Below are positions 12,621 through 24,361 of a stretch of 64,000 nucleotides of DNA, piece by piece. Under the pieces are notes generated by a model. It worked only from the letters and a program-made list of their open reading frames with translations. It was not told the origin of the DNA and searched no databases. The stretch comes from Eucalyptus grandis (lineage: Eukaryota > Streptophyta > Magnoliopsida > Myrtales > Myrtaceae). The stretch spans positions 4,889,398 through 4,953,397 of the forward strand of contig NC_052618.1 of assembly GCF_016545825.1 (NCBI RefSeq), in the 5' to 3' direction. Position numbers and translations under genes: made by a program. The stretch's first letter is position 1; each line of letters opens with the position of its first letter.

Positions 12621-12639
12621 TGGTATCAAAGCCAGGTTC
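12621..12639 (+). promoter_or_regulatory. Primer binding site, initiator-Met tRNA type
   Basis: TGGTATCAAAGCC starts one base after the LTR. It differs by one base from the TGGTATCAGAGC site that plant copia elements use to pair with initiator methionine tRNA. Confidence 0.8.
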
Positions 12640-13469
12640 ACGTTTTTCCTGATCAATTTGATGTTTTTGATTGATTTTTCGCGAAAGAACTTCGGCCGTA
12701 CGGATCGGGGCGAAAAATCCCGACACCCAAGCGCTGTTCGGCCATTTTTCTGAGTTTTCATAAGTCGAAATTGAATTCTGAAAGCACTGGGTGAAAGAGG
12801 TCGTCGAGACGAGTCCGGCGACATGTTGTGCGTCGCCGGAAGACGCCGCACGCGCCCACACACGGCCACAAGCCGCTGCGCATGGGCGCCACGCACCCGC
12901 GGCAATGGCCGGCGCGTGCACCACACGCACCGGTGACGAACCGGCACGTGCGCACCCGCGACGGCGCGGCACGTGCCGTCGGCGAACCGGCCGCGTCGGC
13001 GTCACCCGCCCGCGTCGGCGTCGGCGACGGTTGGCCGGCCGGCAACCCGACCCGACGGCGACCGACCCGACCCGGCTCGATCGGCTGACGCATGCCGCGC
13101 ACGTGCGGATGACGTCCGCGTGGCGTCGGCACGCTCACGCGTGAGGCACGTCTTTGGATGACGCGTCGCGTGGCGTCATCAGCCGCACGCTTCGCGGCAC
13201 GTGCGGTCGGTTCGTCCGACCAGCCCGACCGGTCCTCCGACCCGCGCGCCCGTTAACCCGACCCGTTGACCGTTGACCGATTGTTGACCGACGACCGTTG
13301 ACCGTTGACTTTGACCGTTGACCCGAAAAAAAGAAAAAAAAAAAAAAAAGAATTTGTTTCTTTTTCAGTCATGCCTACATGGGTTATAAGTAATCCATTT
13401 TTAATTCTGCATTTGTTGCATGAATTTTGGAAAATTATGTATTTTCCTTATATTTATTATGGATTATAA
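12640..13469 (+). other. GC-rich leader with a W-box-like array
   Basis: From about 12790 to 13330 the composition jumps to very GC-rich with CGTCGGCG-type repeats. Open frames on both strands here are Arg/Pro/Ala-rich composition artefacts. At 13256-13325 there are seven TTGAC[CT] cores in about 65 bp, mostly as GTTGACC. An A-rich run follows. At 13383-13500 a segment of about 36 bp (GTTATAAGTAATCCATTTTT and relatives) occurs twice, 80 bp apart. This is non-coding leader between the primer site and gag. Confidence 0.65.
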
Positions 13470-13509
13470 GTGATCTATTTTAGTTTTGCATTTGTTGGAG
13501 GAACTGTGA

Positions 13510-13835
13510 TGCGTTATGCAAGGATACCTGCAATCCCAAGAACGGACGAGGGAAATGCAAGACTTAAAAGGCTGATGTCAGAATTAGCTAATTATCGGTG
13601 GCATGATGGTGATTTAGTATCACATGTGATCAGAGTCAATCAGATGATACAAGAAATCATCAGTAATGGTTATCTTATGCCGGATTTTGAGAAGGTGCCG
13701 ACTTTGATGAACACTCTTCCACCTGAATGGTAAGCAGTGTTAGATCGGCTATGTGAGGTCAACGTGGTCCCGGGTTATAGGAGGCTGGTGGAAGTTTTTG
13801 TAAGAGAGCACTATAGGATTGAGTTGGCAAAAAAA
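13510..13835 (+). pseudogene. Gag fragment with UBN2-like region
   Basis: Translation gives RLKRLMSELANYR, then VNQMIQEIISNGY and LMNTLPPEW, which matches the UBN2 domain of copia gag proteins. The frame stops right after LPPEW at 13733 and continues in another frame to the A-run at 13830. The N-terminal part of gag that should precede UBN2 is absent here. A fragment resembling that N-terminal part lies downstream at 14361 instead. This fragment may therefore come from a different copia lineage, or the region has been rearranged. Confidence 0.6.
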
Positions 13836-13983
13836 AAAAAAAAAAAAAATTCAACCCTTAGATTGAGCGCCACATGGCGTAGAGTAAATGCGCCTTGGTG
13901 GCGACATGAATGCTCTCCAAAAGTTTTTCCATGGTTGGCAAATGTGCCTTCGGTTTTCTTAGATGTTTTGGTGATAGATTAGA

Positions 13984-14360
13984 AGGACATTCCCTATTTA
14001 TTTCTTTGATTAATTATGTAATGTTTACTACGATTGTTGTTGATGTAGCAACCGATATGTAAGTTGTATCATGTGAAAGCATTGTTATTTTATTGGATGT
14101 TAAGATTTTATTTGCTTTCTCGTTATTCTTGGTTCTTTGTGGGTAATTAGCTGTGGGTAGTAATAGAAGTTTTGTAACTTCATAGAATTTATTTGCATAA
14201 GACAATTATATTAATAATAATTTTGAGTTAGGATTTTGGAGGATGATTGGAAACATAGTGACCTTTTGATTCTGAAGCCTTACTTGAAAGTATTCATTAA
14301 TATGATGGGTCTATGCAAATAGGGATGCATAAATGATAGGCATTAATTATTCGTGCATAT
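13984..14360 (+). other. Non-coding interval inside gag region
   Basis: AT-rich, without a coding frame; it separates two gag fragments that would be continuous in an intact element. It may be an insertion or part of a rearrangement. Confidence 0.4.
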
Positions 14361-14815
14361 ATGTCTGATGTGTTCAGATCGATGGTTTCAGCAACTAAGA
14401 ACGTGATTGCTGATATGAACGGCAACAACTGTGAAATATTGAATATGAAGATTCAATATGTGCTGGAAAAGCAAGAAGCACTAGAAGCTCTTGACCATGT
14501 TATGGAAGATCTTATAAATGATGTGCGCCACTTTGAGCTAGCTAAGGACCGCTTAACGGCATGTGAGCTGAAAATAGATATTTGCAATGCTAGTTCTAGC
14601 TCGAAAGGGCTTTGTGCTCTAAGCGCAAGCGTATTGATTCGTTCAATATGTGGGAATGCAAATGATCAAGTCCTTATTGCAAGAAATCAAGAGTTAACCA
14701 ACACAAGAGAGGAAAATGTCCTCAAGTAAAAAAAATGTCAAGGGTGAGGTGTTATAATTGTGACAAGAGAGGTCACTATGCTCGCAATGAGTTGTGAGCC
14801 AAAAAAGATAAACAC
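14361..14815 (+). pseudogene. Gag fragment, N-terminal part fused to C-terminal part, with broken zinc knuckle
   Basis: Codons from about 14430 give KIQYVLEKQEALEALDHVM, the usual early part of copia gag. This runs directly into VRHFELAKDRLTACEL, which belongs after UBN2 in intact relatives, so the middle of gag is deleted in frame. After a stop near 14729, another frame has CYNCDKRGHYAR from 14750, the first three ligands of a CCHC zinc knuckle. An extra T near 14793 shifts the frame just before the last Cys. Confidence 0.65.
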
Positions 14816-14859
14816 CTCTTGCACATTTGAGAACTTTGCTTATGTGTCGAGTTACGCAT

Positions 14860-17800
14860 TATTGGCTGAATCAATCCTTTGTAGGACTGTAGATTCAGGA
14901 ACGACAGACCATGTAAGGAAGGATAGAGGATCCTTCGTGGAATTCCGACGAATACCAACTAGAACTAAGTGGATCTATGTGGGAAACAACTCCAGAGCTG
15001 AAGTTAAAGGGATTGACACTGCATGGCCCGGAACATGTGTGGTGGACGCACCTTGTTCCTACATGATGTTCTAAATGCTCTGGAGATTCGTCGAAATTTA
15101 AATGTCTGTTTTGATGTTGGTTAAGCTTGGTTTTAGTGTGAACTTCCGTAATAACGGTGTAGATTTGTATTTGGATACAAACTACTATGAATGTGGTCAC
15201 TTTCTAGATGGTTTTATTGTACTGAATGTTGATTTGTGGTGATGTCAATATGTTATTCCCTTGTTTCACGTCTTTTACTTCATGTGATAATGATGTGAAT
15301 GTGTGGCATGCTAGACTTAGTCATATTGGCCAACAACATATGAATAGACTAGCCAAAGAAGGCTTGTTGGGCAATATTGAATAAGTCGATTTGTCCATAT
15401 GTAAGCATTGCCTAGAAGGGAAAACGACAAGGAAACCATTTGGAAAAGGTAAAAGAGCTGACATTCCTCTACATTAATCCATTTGGGCGTCTGTGGTTCA
15501 ATGAATGTGAGAGGAAGGCAAGGGGCTGTTTATTTCATCACCTTTATTGATGATTATACTCGATTCAGATATGTCTATTTGATTTCTCACAAATCTGAAG
15601 CAATAAGTTGTTTCAAAAGGTTTATGAACCTGGTTGAAAATCAATTAGACAAGAAAATAAAAGCATTTAGATTCGATCGAGGTCGATAATATTTATCTGA
15701 TGAGTTCAGAAAATTATGTGGTGAAAAGGAATAGAAATACAGTTGTCTATTCCATATACTCCTCAACAAAATTGTGTTGCGAGAGAAGAAACGAGAACCC
15801 TACTTGGAAATGGTTAGGCCCATGATGGCGCATGCTAACTTACATATCACTTTTTGGAGTGATGCGTTGTTAACTGCTGCCTATATACTTAACCGAGTGC
15901 CTTCCAAATCAGTTAGTTCCACTCCATATGAGTCATGGACGGATAGAAAACCGGACTTAAGTTTACTTAAGCCATTGGGTTATGCTGTCTATACTCATGA
16001 GTCCTCTCATAAGTTTGGGAAATTGAATCCTAAAGGAAATAAGAGTATTTTAATGAGATACTCCGAACACTCAAAAGAGTATGTGTTCGTAGGTGAGCAG
16101 GAAAGTGGGAGTATAACTGAATATGAATCACGGGATGTCACATTCTTAGTGGATGAATTTCCTAAGAAGGGCGAAATAGGGGAAGATTAGTCCCTATTTG
16201 AAACCTTGGATCAAGATAATGATTTTAATGGAGTTCGTCCAAGTGGGAGTAATATGAGAAGTGATGAATTGAATTCAACTCATTCTCAATTACAACCACA
16301 TGATGAGATGATATCGTCATTATCTAATCCGAGTGAGAGCATAATGGGAATGATGTGCTAAGTGTACAATCTCCCATATAGCGAACAAGTCGCCAAAGGA
16401 TTCCCGTCAACGTTTTGACATTGAAGGGAAACTTCTAATGATTGCTTCACAAAATGAGGATGAGCCAAGAAATATTAATGAGGCTCGAATTGCCTAGTAA
16501 GAAAAAATGGATTTATGCAATGAAAGAGGAGATGGAGTCAATGAAGTCAAACCAAGTCTAGGAACTGGTTGATCTTTCAAAAAAGGGACGCAAAGCTATT
16601 GGGAACAAGTGGGTTCTCAAAATAAAGCGAAAGGCTGATGGCTCGATAGAAAGGCATAAAGCTCGCCTTGTGGCGAAGGGGTATAATCAACAGGAAGGAA
16701 TTGATTATGTAGAAACATTCTCTCATGCAGTGAGATTTACCTTGATTCACATAATTCTGGCAATAGTGTTTGGTATGGATCTTGAGTTACATCAAATGGA
16801 TGTAAAAACTGCTTTCCTCAATAGAGAATTAGAGGAAGAAATAAATATGGAACAACCTGTTGGTTTCATAGTAAAAGGCTAAGAATAAAAGGTATGTCGA
16901 CTTTGGGGGTCGATATATGGCCTTAAGCAGTCGTCGAGACAATGGTATATACGTTTTCATAATACCATAATGGCATATGATTTTACAATGATAGATGAGG
17001 ATCATTGTGTATATATCAAAAGATCTAATGATCAATTTGTGATTATATCATTATATGTTGATGATATACTAATTGCTGGAAGTAATATGGAGTTTGTCAA
17101 TACAATCAAAAGTTGGTTGTCTTCCAATTTTGAATTGAAGGATATGGGATATTAAACCCATAGACACTCCTATTGCAAAATGTGAAGGATTGAGCCATAG
17201 GCGTGTCCAAGGACTCCACAAGAGAAGGAACAAATGAAACATGTTCCTTATGCTAGTGCTATTAGAAGCTTGTTGTACGCTATGATGTGTACAAGACCTG
17301 ACATATGTTTTGCAGTTGGAATGGTGAGTATATACTAATCCAATCCAGGTCAAGCACGTTGGAAAGCCGTTAAGAGAATACTGAGGTATCTAAAGTGGAC
17401 TGCTGATTATACGTTGAGTTATTATGGAAAGGATCTGCGACTCTAAGGCTATTCTGATGTTGATTGGGGAGGAGATTTAAATGAAAGGATATCTACCTCT
17501 AGGTTTGTTCTCTTACCGAATAATGGCACCATGTGTTGGAGCAGTAAGAAACAAAAGTATATAGCATTGTCCACGATGGAATTGAGTTCGTGGCATTGTC
17601 GACGAGTATAAGAAGATGTTTGGCTTAAGAGATTATTGGATCATTTATGTGTTATTGGAAGTGCTGCAGATTTGTTATTGGTTAATTATGATAGCCAAGC
17701 AGCGAAAGCGTACACCAAAGATCCAAAATATCATGGCAAGACCAAACATATAGATACCAAGTATAATTTTGTCATGGATATGATTGCACGAAAAGAGGTG

Positions 17801-17925
17801 AACTTAGAGTACATACTACGCATAGAATGGTAGCAGATCCTATGACAAAGCCAATACCTAGAGATGTGTTTTGTGGCCATATGAAATCTCTAGGATTGCG
17901 TAGAGTCAGATGTACTAGATTGTAA
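14860..17925 (+). pseudogene. Copia pol: protease, integrase, reverse transcriptase, RNase H
   Basis: Broken frames carry, in order: an aspartic protease active site, VDSGTTDHV, at about 14889-14915; a GAG-pre-integrase HHCC region (WHARLSHIG near 15304, then CKHCLEGKTTRKPF near 15401); and an integrase core, ITFIDDYTRFRYVYL, near 15535-15585. More integrase follows to about 16190. The reverse transcriptase shows KARLVAKGYNQQEG, DVKTAFLN at about 16800 and the catalytic YVDDILIAG at about 17055-17080. The RNase H end has KHIDTKYNFV near 17750. Stops and frameshifts separate nearly every block, so no polyprotein can be made. The domain order identifies Ty1/copia rather than Ty3. Confidence 0.88.
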
Positions 17926-18980
17926 TTTCCCTGAAGTGTTCACATTTGATGAATTTGTGTTTTTCATCATTAATGCCTATGAATCTTTGTTTGATCTTTA
18001 TGCATCTTAATGCTCAGTGCATTACTTTAAGTTAGGAAAGTATGTCGGACAGATATGAGATTAGCCCACTCACACGGGTAATCGCCTCTATTTGCTGTGT
18101 GACAAATAGAGATGAGACTGTTTTTAAGCTTATTATCTAGGTGATAATCGAGAGCTCAAGCTTAAAACATGTATGTTGCCTTAACTGAGTGTTAAGATGA
18201 TGACATAATACTTACTATGTCCGAAAGTAAAATACCCCACATATTTTACTTTATTTGTCTATGATGCCAGATGTGAGTTCTGATGAATTTTGTAAATGAG
18301 TAGATACGTGAACTCAAGTTAGACATTAGGTATGTCTGAACTATTATCTGTACGGTATTGAAAGATGTAGACATACGCTCCATGGGAAATGAGTTAATAC
18401 CGTAATACGTATTTCATACTACGTATGCATGAGACGACCAATAAGAGTGGCAAAAGTTTGATCTCAACTTTTATGTCGTGTGAGACTCTTGAGGAAAAGA
18501 GTTCCTCAATTTTAGTCCCCTCATGACTCTTACTTATTCTCAAGATTTCTATTTAGTGTTTGCTATCTTAGGATGTTGCCAATGGTCATGAGTTTGATTC
18601 GATCTAATGGGGCATTTCTAGAAAAGCAAGCTGAACTGAAATTGAGAGTTTGAAGGAAATATGAAGATCGATTTTGGAGAATCACATTGTAGTTTTGTAT
18701 TCACCGGTTAACCAATTATGAATGTCTCTGTGATAATCATAATTGTGAATACAATGTATATATCATTATTTAAAAGAGATCAAAAGAGATATAAATGTGA
18801 TCAATCGATCTAGGGTACTGCATACTAAATCTACTCGGAGTGTGATGCCCATTATGAGCTGCTATATATTCCTAACAGATGTATGACAACGAGCTCTCAA
18901 AGTATCTTGGTCGCACGGATTATTCACGGTATGAATGTTGAAGAGAGGTAAAGAGAATTCTGTTTGGCCCACCATGTGCG
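17926..18980 (+). other. 3' non-coding part of the copia element
   Basis: About 1 kb of AT-rich sequence between the end of RNase H and the polypurine tract, with no recognisable coding frame. It is long for a copia 3' untranslated region. Confidence 0.6.
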
Positions 18981-18989
18981 AGTGGGAGA
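18981..18989 (+). promoter_or_regulatory. Polypurine tract
   Basis: AGTGGGAGA lies directly before the 3' LTR, where plus-strand DNA synthesis is primed. Confidence 0.75.
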
Positions 18990-19423
18990 TGATGGATTTA
19001 TGAGATGGGCTTAAGGCCCGTCCGCCCATGCTGGGCCCAAAAGGCCCGGCCCACGGGAATAGGGCCCGTGGAGGGGGAAGGTATAAAAGGGAGGAGAGAG
19101 AGAGAGATGGCACTGGTTGGAAAACAGACGTACGTACATTCTTTTTCCCACTCACTCTCTCTCCAACAAAAAGAAAAAGAAAGAACAGTACGCTTAAAAG
19201 TGACGCCGGTTTCCCTTTTCAAGGCGAATTGACATCATCGGATCAGAATTTCTTCCTCGATCTTCAACATTGGTGTCTAATCTGTGGCTAACAAGGTACG
19301 CTCAAATCTGTGGTGTGCTTTACGATCGGTGATACGTGTAATTCCCGGGCTTCGCTTCCGCATTTGTTTTAGGAGTTCGATTGAGTGTTGAATCCGTTTT
19401 TCGGGGATCAGTCATTCCCAACA
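18990..19423 (+). repeat. 3' LTR of the copia element
   Basis: 434 bp, the same length as the 5' LTR, with 15 substitutions by eye. Confidence 0.92.
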
Positions 19424-19428
19424 CTCAG
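19424..19428. repeat. Right target site duplication CTCAG
   Basis: Identical to 12181-12185. Confidence 0.9.
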
Positions 19429-19513
19429 GACCATCCCTAGCCTCGGAGGCTCTTGAACTGCTCTCAACTCCTAATTATGGAAGTCATTAGCTTTAGAATC
19501 CATAAGCCTAGAC

Positions 19514-20756
19514 TAGATCCATCAAATAGGTGGGTCGGGTTGGGTTTGGGTCGGATCGGGTTTGGGTTAACCCATATTTAACCAATTTAACCCGTTTTGA
19601 CTCATATTCACGTAATATAAATCAAATGACTCATACCCGACCCGACCCGTACCCGATCCGTATTGCTAAAACCTATTAATATTATAGGAAAATCCACTTC
19701 TATTATATTCTAATTGGATTAGAAATTCAAATTAAATTAAAAATAGTAAATAAAATAAAAAGTTAAAAAAACCTATAAATTGAAAATTTATAAAAAAAAT
19801 TAGACGATACACATGCTTCTCTTATTTGAAGTGAACATACCATTGAATAACTAAAAATTGTAATATGAAATTTTTTTAACTAAACTTAAAAAAGCTCATT
19901 TTTATAATTGTTTATTAAAAAAATATTGTTAAAACATTTTTATGCAATACAAATTTTTTAACAATTTTTATGCAATACAAATTTAATGGAAATTTTTATA
20001 ATTCTTTTCAAAATATTTTTAAAAAATCGAATTTTTTATCATTTTTATTTTTTAAAATATAATTTTTAATTTTTAATAATTATTTTTCTTTTTCTCTTTT
20101 CTTCTTCTTCGGTTGGCCGAGATCGAACTTGTTGGCATCGGGTGGGGCTCGATCTCGCCAATTTAGTGAGGCCGAGGCCTCGCCCGATGCCGGCAAGGCC
20201 CGATGCCGGCGAGGCCGAGGCCTTGCCTAACGTCGGCGAGCTCGAGTCTTGCCGGTCGTCGGCGAGGCTCTCTGCCGGTGTTAGGTGAGACTCAATCTCG
20301 CTGATTTGGCGAGGCGAGGCTCTGCGATGTCGGCGAGCTCGAGCCTCGCCCGGTCGTTGGTGAGGCCGAGTCTTGCCAGATTCGACGAGGCTTAAGCCTC
20401 ACTAGTCGTCGGCGACCTACCGGTGAGCTCGAGCCTCGCCTCCGTCGCCGGCTGGCGGCCCGCCATCGCCCTACCGGCCGCCGTTTAAGGAAGGAAGAAA
20501 AAAAAAAAAAGAAAAAAGAAAAATAATGAAATATGAAAAATAATTTTTGATTTTTATTAAAAAAATATTTTTATAAAGTTAAGAAATGCCATGGGTTTAA
20601 AGTGGGTTTCCAATAACCCATTTAGACCCATTTCTTTGTGTTTTACTTTTTCAGACCAATTTCTGACTTATATTTAACTTTCACTTGACTCATATATGAC
20701 TTATTTAACAAAAAATTGGTCATTATATGAGTTTATGACCTATTTTGCCAACTCTA
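19514..20756. mobile_element. Non-autonomous hAT-type element (1243 bp)
   Basis: The left end is TAGATCCATCAAATAGGTGG. The right end, read on the other strand, is TAGAGTTGGCAAAATAGGTC. The second matches the TAGAG-TGGCAAA ends of a very common plant hAT group. The flanks GCCTAGAC (19506-19513) and GCCCAAAC (20757-20764) match at 6 of 8 positions and both mismatches are transitions, as expected for an old 8-bp hAT duplication. The interior has AT-rich arms, then a pyrimidine-rich tract, a GC-rich core full of GGCGAGGC/GCCTCGCC motifs (about 20110-20480), then a purine-rich tract. No transposase is present. Confidence 0.65.
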
Positions 20757-20764
20757 GCCCAAAC

Positions 20765-22384
20765 ACACTCCTAGGAGTTCAATGAGTCATCGTATTCTTC
20801 CACTGTGGTCACTAAAAGACGTGTTATATATGTTTTTGTCAAGTTGTGATAGTTAGAAACTCAATGGTTTTGATGATTAAAGTCTACTATAACTCGTTTT
20901 CTCTGGATTCGAATTACTAAAGAGAGACGGGCGGACAAATAATTGAAAACAAATAAGGAAATTGCAACGCACTTTTTTATTGAATTAGGCACATATGGGT
21001 TAAATTCTTGGATACATGCTTGTTTGATGATTATATTTGAACAATAATTTTCTCGATGGAATTTAATGAAGTTCATAGAAAAAGTAAAAGGCTTACAAGA
21101 CTCGATTGGAAAGCTTGTATAATTAAAGACAAATATTGAATATAGAAAATCTGATCTACTTTGAATTTGAAATTCAAAACTTTAGCAAAATCTTATATGA
21201 ATAGATGTTCTTCCAAAATCTGGTGGGCTCCTTCGCGATGTTGTATGATTCTTGTTCGAAGTCTATCTTCCCTGCTGAATGTCTTGTCATGAGCCATTCC
21301 ATTAAGCATGATGATCTTCCTCCACAAGAATTTCTAACTACCTTTTGTGTGCACTATGCCATGGTGAACTTGTAACCGCACCCAATCCTTTAGATCTAAT
21401 TTTCCCTTGGTTGATAGATCCTTCCTTACTCATACTTCGACTCCCTTTTGTGTTTCAAGTTAATCAATCATCGATACGTGTTATGCCCCACTTAAACTAT
21501 GTTCATTGGAAATTCACAATCAATGAGCTTTTTAAACATTCTATCAATGGGTCTCATGGGTCAATTGTGTTGTTACGACCTTTATGATCGACAAGCTTCT
21601 TTAGACATTCTATTGAGTGGGCCTGATGGGTTAACCATATTGTTATGGAATGACTTGGGCCTTTAGCTTCTTTATACTTAGGTTAGAGTTGGGCCTTGTG
21701 TTAATGCACTAACAAGTTGCCGGCTGGCTCCTTGAATTACTATTTGTTTTGAAGGCTTATGACCATTGATCTTTAAATATGATGAAAGCAAGATACGGTT
21801 GAAGATTTTGTTGCTAATGACCTATCTTCCAAATTGTAGGTTGTTGCCGTTTCGGCATTTTTATAACGAATATTACAGAGAACATAGAAATGGCCACTGG
21901 GCCATGCTAGGCATAGGCTTTTTGGGTGGTGGGTCGGGCCTCATTTTGTGTATGGGCTGATCAGTGATCGTTGTGGCCAACAAGAAAAAATTTGGAACTC
22001 TATAAATTGGGTTTTTTCCTCTCACGTATCACTACAATTTCCCAACTTCCAAACGCTGAGCTTTCTAAAATCATTTGTCAATTTCATATATTTCCTTTCT
22101 CGTTACGATTTAATCGCGTTCTAAATATTGCAATGGTGAACAATAACTACAACATTGTCCGATCATTCCAACTCAATGTGGTATTCACCATGTAATTAAC
22201 GTGGGAACTGTTCATTAAGTTCCATGACAACAAAATATACAAGCTGGCCTTGTCCCCACAAGAAGTCGAATTTAACAATGACGAGACACAATGACTTGAC
22301 GATTGGGAAGAATTGCAAGGGTGAACGGCGGAAGCTCCTTGCCAAGAAGCTTCCCCGGACGATACCTATACTCCCAAGAAAACC
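20765..22384. other. Stretch without a recognisable gene
   Basis: Short frames only, none with a recognisable domain. The distal part may be the 5' flank of the decayed hAT transposase. Confidence 0.45.
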
Positions 22385-23433
22385 CCCCAATAACTGTGGC
22401 ACCGTTTCGTGGAGAAGAATGTTTAGTGTTTGGAAGACATTTTGGCTCGAGATCGATGCAATGATGTCAAGAAGGCCATTTGCATGATATGTGGTGGCAT
22501 ATTAAAAGGTGAAATGTTGAGTGGGACGGGTCACTTGAGGACACATTGGCGTCGATATGAGAAAGAGATGTCCGGGTTGGGGGAAGCTCTTCCGGTGCCG
22601 CGCTGCATATGGGAAACCCATTATTATGACGAGGCAGGGAATTAGCGAGAGCTTGCATATTATTTTCTTGTTTCCAAGCAACCCTTTGGCTTCATTGAAG
22701 ATCTCTCACTTTGTGCACTATGTGCATACAACTCTACAACCTCAGTTCAGACCCATTCTGCGGACAACAAATGCCAAAAACTACCAAATACTATACGAAT
22801 AGAAAATGGTGGTGTTAGTGCATATGCTGTCCACTCCTAACTTTCGAGTCACTCTAACTTTTGATTTATGTACTTGAATTATGTGTAGTGTGTCATCACT
22901 GGCCACTGGGTCAATGATGAATGGAATTATGTCGCCAAACTCTTCCATTTAAGAAGTAAATATTTTCGCATGATTCTTGAAATGTGACTGCTGAAATAAT
23001 GAAAATTGTTAATGAGCATGACATCTCCCATAAAATCTTTTAGCATTGTGCTAGATAATGCCAATGTGAACACCTCCCTAATTTGGAGTTTCGTCCAACT
23101 GACAAAATTTGGTTTGCTCTGGATTTTCATGCACATGCAGTGTATATGTTACTGCGTTAACTTGTGCATGCAAGACGGTTTCCGCCAGTTTTACATATTT
23201 GTGGCCAACGTGTGATCTCCTGCCATTGACACAACAAATGAGAGGCTCGTTGAAGGTTTTGCTCAATTAATTTTTTTACCATTTTAGTATTTCGAAAAAA
23301 AAATAGGCTGACTTTATTGAATTTTTCATTAAAAATTCTAAATTAATTTACGAAAAAATGGGCCCGTGCCAGACAATGCCAGGCCCCAGCACGATTATAT
23401 GCCGGCCCAAGCACGGCGCGGTGACCACTCCTA
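22385..23433 (+). pseudogene. Decayed hAT transposase (BED finger and core fragments)
   Basis: Around 22430-22560 the plus strand encodes CMICGGILKGEMLSGTGHLR followed by TH. This is a BED zinc finger with C-x2-C and the SGT-HLR-H ending seen in plant hAT transposases. At 23006-23215 a second fragment has FSIVLDNANVN (the hAT core D-N-A motif) and later CYCVNLCMQDG (the C-x2-H-like region before helical core repeats). Frames are broken and the middle is missing or unreadable. Near 23385-23433 there is a GGCCC/GCACGGC-rich stretch ending GGTGACCACTCCTA, which resembles a hAT right end (TAGGAGTGGTCACC on the other strand). I could not locate the left end. Confidence 0.65.
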
Positions 23434-23579
23434 TAGGTCTCATATCAAAATTGCTAATAATTTCAAAGTTATTTTTCTATGGAAAAAAAATACTATGAGT
23501 GATGGTTGATACCCTTAAACTTACTATTTTGATATAAAAAGATTGCAGTTACAACAAAAAAGCATTTATCGTCATTACT

Positions 23580-24361
23580 TAAGTAGCACCGATACTAACA
23601 CGCGACACCCGGCACGATACACCGACACGTTATTTCTCAAAAAAGAGAAAATTCTGACACGTTGAAACATGTTATATATTAAATGTGTGTGTGTGTCTAT
23701 ATATAATACATTACCATTGTGATTATTTCAATTTAATTATTTTGATTCAAATTAACAAATAAATAAATAATAAAAAAGAGCCTAGAATGAATTCACACTA
23801 AAAAATATTAATTCACCATTTGTTAATATTATTCATTATTTCAATTTGACAAATTCAACTCAATTTCAATAATCCATAAAACTTGGAGGAAAAAAAAAAC
23901 AAGTAATTGACATTTTAGACTTGTGTGTCAAAGCATGTGTTGGAAGAGGAGGAAAAAAAAAACTTTGAGAGTGAATTGTGTGTTATGATACGTGAGAGTG
24001 AGAAGAGAAAATTAGTATTATTATTATTATTATTATTATTATAGCTGCTGCTGGCATGCTGCTGCTGTTTATTATTATTATTATTATTATTTTCATTATT
24101 TTCACATTTTGACCCCTCATTTATTGAATTTTTTTATTGACCTCATATATGTTGGAATTATGTGTTGAAATTCCAAACTCGAGTGTTGAAATTTCGGACT
24201 CGAGTGTCAAAATGTGTTGGGAAAGTTGATCAAGTGTCGAATTTTCCAATACTTATTGACCAAATGTCGGAGAGTGTCAAAAAGTGTCAAAGAGTGTCGA
24301 ATATATGTCGAAGTATCCAACACGATACGAAAACTCCAAAAGAATATCTGTGCTTCCTAGG
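23580..24361. mobile_element. MITE with hAT-like ends and an internal microsatellite
   Basis: The left end is TAAGTAGCACCGATACT. The right end read on the other strand is CCTAGGAAGCACAGATATT. The two can be aligned as imperfect terminal inverted repeats. The flanks TCATTACT (23572-23579) and TCATTATT (24362-24369) match at 7 of 8 positions. Both arms carry repeated ACACG/GTGTC motifs. There is no coding sequence. Assignment to a family is tentative. Confidence 0.5.
24014..24090. repeat. Compound microsatellite (TTA)n-(GCT)n-(TTA)n
   Basis: About ten TTA repeats, then GCT repeats interrupted by GGCATGCT (24044-24067), then TTA repeats again. It lies inside the MITE. Confidence 0.9.

Larger units (their letters stand above)
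12186..19423 (+). mobile_element. Ty1/copia LTR retrotransposon, structurally complete, coding-dead
   Basis: Two 434-bp LTRs (12186-12619 and 18990-19423) begin TGATGG and end AACA. The element is flanked by the exact 5-bp duplication CTCAG. An initiator-Met-type primer binding site follows the 5' LTR and a purine tract, AGTGGGAGA, precedes the 3' LTR. Between them are remnants of gag, protease, integrase, reverse transcriptase and RNase H in copia order (integrase before RT). All are broken by stops and frameshifts. Comparing the LTRs by eye I count 15 substitutions in 434 positions, 14 of them transitions and no length change. This is a moderately old insertion whose differences look like methylation-driven C-to-T change. 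Confidence 0.92.

Noticed and set aside
12516..13161. Several overlapping frames on both strands in the GC-rich copia leader
   Set aside because: High GC removes stop codons; products are Arg/Pro/Ala-rich in every frame and match no family.
13470..13509. Start of the gag frame as a true initiation site
   Set aside because: The residues before 13510 are not gag-like and the frame lacks the gag N-terminus.
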